Below, in pieces: positions 4,986 to 10,039 of a stretch of 10,039 nucleotides of DNA (positions are counted from its first letter, which is position 1; every line of letters begins with the position of its first letter). The position numbers and the translations under genes were made by a program. The stretch comes from Gammaproteobacteria bacterium (lineage in GTDB: Bacteria > Pseudomonadota > Gammaproteobacteria > Pseudomonadales > Pseudomonadaceae): contig JAAZCO010000143.1 in assembly GCA_012513235.1 (NCBI GenBank), positions 1 to 10,039 on the forward strand, in the 5' to 3' direction. The notes under the pieces were generated by a model. The model had not been told where the DNA came from. It was given only the letters and a program-made list of their open reading frames with translations, and searched no databases.

Positions 4986-7900
4986 GCATTAATTCCTGCA
5001 TGCAAGTCCTGCAAACGACGCACAGTCTTTTCCGGACCGAATTTAAGCGCCTCGCAAACAGCCTGACCACCAGCCAATGTGGTAGTGAAGTAGATTTTGC
5101 GTTGCAGAGCGTTTCGACGAATCGAGAATGAGTCAGCAATAGACTGACGACCCTCGGTGGTATTGATAACTAAGGTCACTTCATCATTCTTGATCATATC
5201 AACAATATGCGGACGACCTTCAGTTACTTTGTTAACGCGGCGCACGGCAATACCGGCGGCCTCAATAATTTTTGCTGTACCTGTGGTTGCTACAACAGAG
5301 AAGCCTAGAGCAATTAAGTCGCGCGCTAAGTCAGCAGCAAAGGGTTTATCCTCTTCACGCACACTGATAAAGGCACAACCGCTGGTAGGTAATACTTCAC
5401 CAGCGCCCATTTGCGCTTTAGCAAAGGCTTCAGCAAAACTGTCGCCGACACCCATCACTTCACCGGTCGACTTCATCTCTGGGCCAAGGATCGTATCAAC
5501 ACCAGGGAATTTAGCAAAGGGGAACACCGCCTCTTTCACGCTAAAGAATGGCGGAATGATCTCTTTGGTGAAATTCAGCTCAGTTAAAGTTTTACCCGCC
5601 ATCACGCGCGCAGCAACTTTCGCCAAGGACTCGCCAATGCACTTAGAGACAAAAGGCACAGTACGCGAAGCACGTGGATTGACTTCAATCACGTAGATAT
5701 CTTCACCTTGTACAGCCATTTGTACGTTCATTAAACCAAGCACGCCCAGCTCAAGCGCCATACGGCTGACCTGATCACGGATCTTATCTTGGATATGCGC
5801 AGGCAACGAGTACGGTGGCAATGAACAGGCTGAGTCACCTGAGTGCACACCAGCTTGCTCAATGTGCTGCATAATCGCGCCAATTACGACGATATTGCCA
5901 TCACACACCGCATCAATATCCACTTCAATCGCACTATTGAGGAAGTGATCAAGCAATACTGGGCTGTCGTTGGACACCTGTACGGCTTCACGCATATAGC
6001 GCTTGAGCTCTTCTTCGTCATACACGATTTCCATCGCGCGGCCGCCCAACACATAAGAAGGACGCACGACCAACGGGTAACCAATTTCTTTAGAAGCGGC
6101 AATCGCCTCTTCTTCACTGCGTGCAGTCGCGTTTTGTGGCTGCATTAAACCTAAGCGCTGCACCATTTGCTGGAAACGCTCACGGTCTTCAGCACGGTCA
6201 ATGGCATCCGGGCTGGTACCAATAATAGGTACACCAGCTTCTTCCAGAGCGCGGCAGATTTTCAATGGCGTTTGACCACCGTACTGCACAATCACACCCA
6301 CTGGCTTTTCTACACGGACGATTTCTAGTACGTCTTCTAAGGTCACTGGCTCAAAGTACAAGCGATCAGAAGTGTCGTAGTCGGTCGAAACGGTCTCTGG
6401 GTTACAGTTGACCATAATGGTTTCGTAACCATCTTCACGCATCGCTAAAGCTGCGTGCACACAGCAATAGTCAAACTCAATACCCTGACCAATACGGTTT
6501 GGGCCACCGCCTAAGATCATAATCTTGTCGCGACTGCTTGGATTAGACTCACACTCTTCTTCATAAGTGGAATACATATAAGCGGTATCAGTAGCGAACT
6601 CACCGGCACAGGTATCCACACGCTTGTACACTGGGAAGACATTCAACTGCTGACGGCGGCTGCGCAGATTCTTCTCAGTCACGCCCAGCAGATCAGCCAA
6701 ACGTGCATCACCAAAGCCTTTACGCTTCAGGCGGAACATTTGTGCCGCATCAATCTCGGCTAGACCTGTGGTTTTCAGACGCTCAGCTTCGCGCACCAAG
6801 TCTTCCATCTGCACCAAGAACCAATGATCAATTTTGGTCAGTTCGTAGATCTCATCGCGCGTCATACCAAAACGCATCGCATCAGCCACATACCAAATAC
6901 GATCAGCGCCCGGCACAGTCAATTCGCGACGAATAATGCTTTCCGCTTCTGGGTGCTTGATATCCACCTTAGAATCTAAACCATTGACACCTACTTCCAG
7001 ACCGCGCAGAGCTTTCTGCAAGGATTCTTGGAAAGTACGACCAATGGCCATCACTTCACCGACAGATTTCATCTGTGTGGTTAAGCGCGCATCAGCCTTG
7101 GGGAATTTCTCAAAGGTGAAGCGTGGAATCTTAGTGACAACGTAGTCAATGGTTGGCTCAAAGGACGCTGGAGTGCGACCGCCAGTGATATCGTTTTTCA
7201 ACTCATCAAGGGTGTAACCCACCGCTAATTTAGCGGCAATTTTAGCAATCGGGAAACCTGTGGCTTTAGAGGCCAAAGCAGATGAGCGAGACACCCGTGG
7301 GTTCATCTCAATCACCACCATACGACCGTCTTTTGGATCAATACCAAACTGTACGTTGGAACCACCGCTCTCCACGCCAATCTCACGCATAACTGCCAAA
7401 GAGGCATCGCGCATGATTTGGTATTCTTTGTCAGTCAGCGTTTGTGCAGGCGCTACAGTGATTGAGTCACCGGTGTGCACACCCATAGGGTCAAAGTTTT
7501 CAATCGAGCAGACAATAATGCAGTTGTCATTTTTGTCGCGCACGACTTCCATTTCGTACTCTTTCCAACCGATCAAGGACTCATCGATCAACAACTCTTT
7601 GGTTGGCGATAAATCCAGACCGCGGGTACAGATTTCTTCAAACTCTTCACGGTTGTAAGCAATACCACCGCCGGTACCACCCATGGTGAAACTTGGGCGA
7701 ATGATGCACGGAAAGCCGACTTCGCTTTGTACTTTATAAGCTTCTTCCATGTTGTGGGCGATGCCAGAACGTGGGCAGGCTAAGTTAATTGAGCGCATGG
7801 CTTGGTCAAAGCGTGAACGGTCTTCAGCTTTATCGATGGTGTCAGCGTTGGCACCGATCATCTCTACGCCAAACTTCTCTAGAACGCCTTCGCGCTCCAG

Positions 7901-8203
7901 ATCCAGTGCGCAGTTCAATGCAGTCTGGCCACCCATAGTTGGCAGCAACGCATCTGGACGCTCTTTTTCAATAATTTTAGCAACCGTCTGCCATTTGATG
8001 GGCTCGATATAAGTGGCATCGGCCATCGCCGGGTCAGTCATAATTGTTGCAGGGTTGGAGTTCACCAAAATGACTCGGTAACCTTCTTCGCGCAACGCCT
8101 TACACGCCTGCGCGCCAGAGTAGTCAAATTCACAGGCTTGTCCAATGACAATGGGGCCGGCGCCGATGATAAGGATGCTTTTAATATCTGTGCGTTTTGG
8201 CAT
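4982..8203 (-). CDS. carB: Carbamoyl-phosphate synthase large subunit
   Basis: CarB makes carbamoyl phosphate from bicarbonate, two ATP and ammonia channelled from CarA, feeding arginine and pyrimidine synthesis. It has 1073 residues, the E. coli length. The duplicated ATP-grasp halves are visible: the carboxyphosphate domain about 1-400, with IIGAGPIVIGQACEFDYSG (12-30), R129, R169, H243, E299, N301 and R303 at E. coli positions; an oligomerisation region about 400-550; and the carbamoyl-phosphate domain about 551-935, with ILGGGPNRIGQGIEFDYC and RPSYVLGGRAMEIV. A C-terminal MGS-like allosteric domain (about 936-1073) has the TTGTA and NKVTEGRPHI segments. The start is ATG. The ribosome binding site is weak (ACGAGA about 6-11 nt upstream), and the gap to the leuE-like gene is 15 nt, so coupling is likely. 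The end overlaps greA by 4 nt. The frame is intact with no missing key residue seen. Confidence 0.99.
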   Translation of the reverse strand: MPKRTDIKSILIIGAGPIVIGQACEFDYSGAQACKALREEGYRVILVNSNPATIMTDPAMADATYIEPIKWQTVAKIIEKERPDALLPTMGGQTALNCALDLEREGVLEKFGVEMIGANADTIDKAEDRSRFDQAMRSINLACPRSGIAHNMEEAYKVQSEVGFPCIIRPSFTMGGTGGGIAYNREEFEEICTRGLDLSPTKELLIDESLIGWKEYEMEVVRDKNDNCIIVCSIENFDPMGVHTGDSITVAPAQTLTDKEYQIMRDASLAVMREIGVESGGSNVQFGIDPKDGRMVVIEMNPRVSRSSALASKATGFPIAKIAAKLAVGYTLDELKNDITGGRTPASFEPTIDYVVTKIPRFTFEKFPKADARLTTQMKSVGEVMAIGRTFQESLQKALRGLEVGVNGLDSKVDIKHPEAESIIRRELTVPGADRIWYVADAMRFGMTRDEIYELTKIDHWFLVQMEDLVREAERLKTTGLAEIDAAQMFRLKRKGFGDARLADLLGVTEKNLRSRRQQLNVFPVYKRVDTCAGEFATDTAYMYSTYEEECESNPSSRDKIMILGGGPNRIGQGIEFDYCCVHAALAMREDGYETIMVNCNPETVSTDYDTSDRLYFEPVTLEDVLEIVRVEKPVGVIVQYGGQTPLKICRALEEAGVPIIGTSPDAIDRAEDRERFQQMVQRLGLMQPQNATARSEEEAIAASKEIGYPLVVRPSYVLGGRAMEIVYDEEELKRYMREAVQVSNDSPVLLDHFLNSAIEVDIDAVCDGNIVVIGAIMQHIEQAGVHSGDSACSLPPYSLPAHIQDKIRDQVSRMALELGVLGLMNVQMAVQGEDIYVIEVNPRASRTVPFVSKCIGESLAKVAARVMAGKTLTELNFTKEIIPPFFSVKEAVFPFAKFPGVDTILGPEMKSTGEVMGVGDSFAEAFAKAQMGAGEVLPTSGCAFISVREEDKPFAADLARDLIALGFSVVATTGTAKIIEAAGIAVRRVNKVTEGRPHIVDMIKNDEVTLVINTTEGRQSIADSFSIRRNALQRKIYFTTTLAGGQAVCEALKFGPEKTVRRLQDLHAGINA

Positions 8204-8218
8204 GGGATTCTCGTAATA

Positions 8219-8875
8219 TTAGGACAGGGTTGCAGTGGCCAGCTTCACGCCAAAGCCGACGAACATGGCGCCAACTCCACTTAATGCACCGGTGGCCAAG
8301 CGTTTACGCTGGCGGAACCATTGGGCTAAGCGGGCGCCGGTAAAAATCAATAGACTCAGATAAATCCCGCTAATGAGCTGCAGAATCAATCCAAGTACTA
8401 GGAACGATACACCAGGATGGGCGTAACCTGGGTCGACGAACTGGATAAAAAATGAGACGAAAAACAAAATAGCTTTAGGGTTAGAGATACTCAGCAAAAA
8501 GGCTTTATGCGTCGGACGTGACGCTGGTTTTTGCTGTTGGATCTCTTCGACCACTTCAGGTGATCGACGCATCGAGCGCGCAGCTGCAATTAGCATATTG
8601 ATACCCAGCCAGCATAAATACGCTGCACCAAGGTACTTCAAAACTAAAAAAAACATCGGTTCGGTGCGCAACAATGAGGCGATACCGATCGCTGACAAGG
8701 TCATCAATACAGTATCACCGAGAAACACACCGCCAGCCGCTTTATAACCTGCAGCTATACCACGCTGGGCCGCTGTTGCCAGGACAAACAATGAGTTGGG
8801 TCCAGGCAACAGCACAATAAACACTGTGCCGAGGACATAAGTCCACAGATCAGTGATCCCTAAGCTTGGTAGCAT
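8219..8875 (-). CDS. leuE: LysE/RhtB-family amino-acid exporter, LeuE-like
   Basis: RhtB-family inner-membrane proteins export amino acids and related metabolites. The closest relative I recognise is E. coli LeuE (YeaS, 212 residues), which exports leucine and some analogues. The 218-residue protein shares FIVLLPGPNSLFVL (19-32), the loop GYKAAGGVFLGDTVLM (43-58), YLGAAYLCWLG (81-91), LSISNPKAILFFVSFFIQF (128-146) and the ending MFVGFGVKLAT. About six hydrophobic segments are seen (roughly 7-32, 43-68, 72-97, 124-147, 153-180, 195-215). A charged, Gln/Pro-rich cytoplasmic stretch lies at about 101-122. The start is ATG, with AAGGG overlapping the carA stop codon about 9 nt upstream and 12 nt between the genes. 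It sits between carA and carB, as in P. aeruginosa. The substrate here is not known, so the symbol denotes family resemblance. Confidence 0.88.
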   Translation of the reverse strand: MLPSLGITDLWTYVLGTVFIVLLPGPNSLFVLATAAQRGIAAGYKAAGGVFLGDTVLMTLSAIGIASLLRTEPMFFLVLKYLGAAYLCWLGINMLIAAARSMRRSPEVVEEIQQQKPASRPTHKAFLLSISNPKAILFFVSFFIQFVDPGYAHPGVSFLVLGLILQLISGIYLSLLIFTGARLAQWFRQRKRLATGALSGVGAMFVGFGVKLATATLS

Positions 8876-8887
8876 CGCCAGCAGCCC

Positions 8888-10024
8888 TTAAGCGCGCTGC
8901 GCCATTGAGGCCACAAAGCGATCAAATAAAGAGCTGACATCATTTGGACCTGGGCTTGCTTCAGGGTGACCCTGGAAGCCAAACGCAGCTTTATCAGTGC
9001 GCTCAATACCTTGTAGCGTTTGGTCAAACAATGACACATGCGTGGCCACTAAGTTGGCTGGCAAGCTGTCTTTATCTACGGCAAAACCATGGTTCTGACT
9101 GGTGATCATCACCTGCTTAGTTTTCAGATCTTGTACTGGGTGGTTGGCACCGTGGTGGCCGCTAACCATTTTCATGGTACGCGCACCGCAAGCCAATGCC
9201 AGTAACTGATGTCCTAAGCAAATACCAAATACAGGAATATCGGTTTGCAAAATCTCTTTGATCGCAGCAATTGCATAATCGCAAGGCTCTGGATCACCAG
9301 GACCATTGGATAAGAACACACCATCTGGGCTCAAGGCTAAAACTTCGCTGGCAGGCGTACGCGCTGGCACCACAGTTAAGCGGCAACCGCGGGCTACCAA
9401 GACACTCAGAATATTACGCTTCACGCCAAAGTCATACACCACCACGTGGTATGGCAGTTGACCGGCTTGAATTTCTGGGTGACTGTCAGTCAGCAACTGC
9501 CATGGCGCTTTACGCCACTCGTAGATTTTATCGGTGCTGACTTCTTGAGCTAAATCTAAGCCCTGTAAGCCCTTAAATCCTTGCGCCAACTCTAATGCAC
9601 GCTCTGCAGTAGCATCATCACCGGCCAAGATACAACCGCTTTGCGCGCCTGACTCACGTAAAATACGGGTCAAACGACGGGTATCAATCCCAGCAATGGC
9701 GACAACTTTATTCGCCTTTAAGTAATCACCTAAAGGTTGCTTGTCGCGGAAGTTGCTGGAGAGCAACGGTAAATCGCGAATAATCAATCCTGACGCCCAA
9801 ACTCGATCCGATTCTGCATCTTCAGGCGTGGTGCCAGTATTACCGATATGCGGATAGGTTAAGGCGACCATCTGACGAGCATAGGATGGGTCTGTAAGAA
9901 TTTCCTGATAGCCGGTCATGGCAGTGTTAAAGACCACCTCACCAACGGTTTGACCGTCAATTCCAATGGCTTCGCCGCGAAAAATGCTGCCGTCAGCAAG
10001 GGCGAGTATGGCTGGCTTAGTCAA
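8888..10024 (-). CDS. carA: Carbamoyl-phosphate synthase small (glutaminase) subunit
   Basis: CarA hydrolyses glutamine and passes ammonia to CarB. The protein has 378 residues (E. coli 382). The N-terminal CPSase-specific domain (about 1-190) includes FNTAMTGYQEILTDPSY (32-48) and AGIDTRRLTRILRE. The class I amidotransferase domain (about 191-378) holds the nucleophile C269 in FGICLGHQ and the H353/E355 pair in QGHPEASPGP, all at E. coli numbering. The start codon is TTG (10022-10024), supported by a strong GGGAGGT (10029-10035) only 4 nt upstream. The resulting MTKPAILALADG terminus matches pseudomonad CarA. No ATG or GTG start lies close by in frame. It is the first visible gene of the carA-leuE-carB-greA unit. 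The promoter, and any arginine or pyrimidine control site, lies outside the window. Confidence 0.98.
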   Translation of the reverse strand: MTKPAILALADGSIFRGEAIGIDGQTVGEVVFNTAMTGYQEILTDPSYARQMVALTYPHIGNTGTTPEDAESDRVWASGLIIRDLPLLSSNFRDKQPLGDYLKANKVVAIAGIDTRRLTRILRESGAQSGCILAGDDATAERALELAQGFKGLQGLDLAQEVSTDKIYEWRKAPWQLLTDSHPEIQAGQLPYHVVVYDFGVKRNILSVLVARGCRLTVVPARTPASEVLALSPDGVFLSNGPGDPEPCDYAIAAIKEILQTDIPVFGICLGHQLLALACGARTMKMVSGHHGANHPVQDLKTKQVMITSQNHGFAVDKDSLPANLVATHVSLFDQTLQGIERTDKAAFGFQGHPEASPGPNDVSSLFDRFVASMAQRA

Positions 10025-10028
10025 GAAG

Positions 10029-10035
10029 ACCTCCC
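10029..10035 (-). promoter_or_regulatory. Strong carA ribosome binding site fixing a TTG start
   Basis: GGGAGGT on the minus strand pairs well with the 16S 3' end and lies 4 nt before the TTG. This combination of a strong site and a poor initiator decides the carA start. Confidence 0.8.
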
Positions 10036-10039
10036 GTAA

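Noticed and set aside
5157..5696. Long plus-strand open frame (179 codons) antisense to carB
   Set aside because: carB is intact and conserved throughout, and the antisense translation is low-complexity Ser/Thr/Ala and unrecognisable. The open frame is a by-product of carB codon use, as are the other antisense frames in ftsH, folP and carA.
6038..6045. GCGGCCGC octamer in carB
   Set aside because: It is a chance restriction-site-like palindrome within conserved coding sequence (GGRAME region). No function is implied.
4982..8203. Internal similarity between the two halves of carB
   Set aside because: This is the known ancient duplication of ATP-grasp domains in the family, not a new repeat.

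Overview
This looks like a conserved chromosomal housekeeping block from a gammaproteobacterium of the Pseudomonas lineage. Two things support this. The gene order carA - leuE-like exporter - carB - greA - small membrane protein - yhbY (opposite strand) - rlmE - ftsH - folP - glmM is, from memory, the order in Pseudomonas aeruginosa. The proteins also carry pseudomonad-type termini, such as CarA MTKPAILALADG and FtsH ending in PIGGPAGEH. Base composition looks close to 50% G+C, well below typical Pseudomonas. This suggests a lower-GC relative, but the genus is an inference.

Right part (10039 down to 4088, minus strand): carA and carB encode the two subunits of carbamoyl-phosphate synthetase, with a LeuE/RhtB-type amino-acid exporter between them. 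greA (transcript cleavage factor) overlaps the end of carB by 4 nt, and a four-helix membrane protein of unknown function overlaps or abuts the end of greA. Gaps are 15 nt or less, so this is probably one transcription unit. Its promoter would lie beyond the window edge.

Middle (4087 to 3674): yhbY, a ribosome-assembly RNA-binding protein, is the only plus-strand gene. It converges on the membrane-protein gene across two stacked inverted repeats and diverges from rlmE across a 70-bp region.

Left part (3673 to 1, minus strand): rlmE (23S rRNA 2'-O-methyltransferase), ftsH (membrane AAA+ zinc protease), folP (dihydropteroate synthase) and the first 22 codons of glmM (phosphoglucosamine mutase). 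A hairpin with a poor U-tract separates ftsH from folP. folP and glmM are 4 nt apart.

The unit combines precursor supply (pyrimidine/arginine, folate, amino sugar), transcription and ribosome maturation, and membrane proteolysis. No mobile element, CRISPR array, tRNA or rRNA gene is present, and no gene-free stretch exceeds 118 bp. I found no undescribed system. What deserves a second look is fine-scale: non-ATG starts in five genes, a perfect 22-bp palindrome inside greA, an unexplained start for the small membrane protein, and a hairpin that places a stop codon in its loop.
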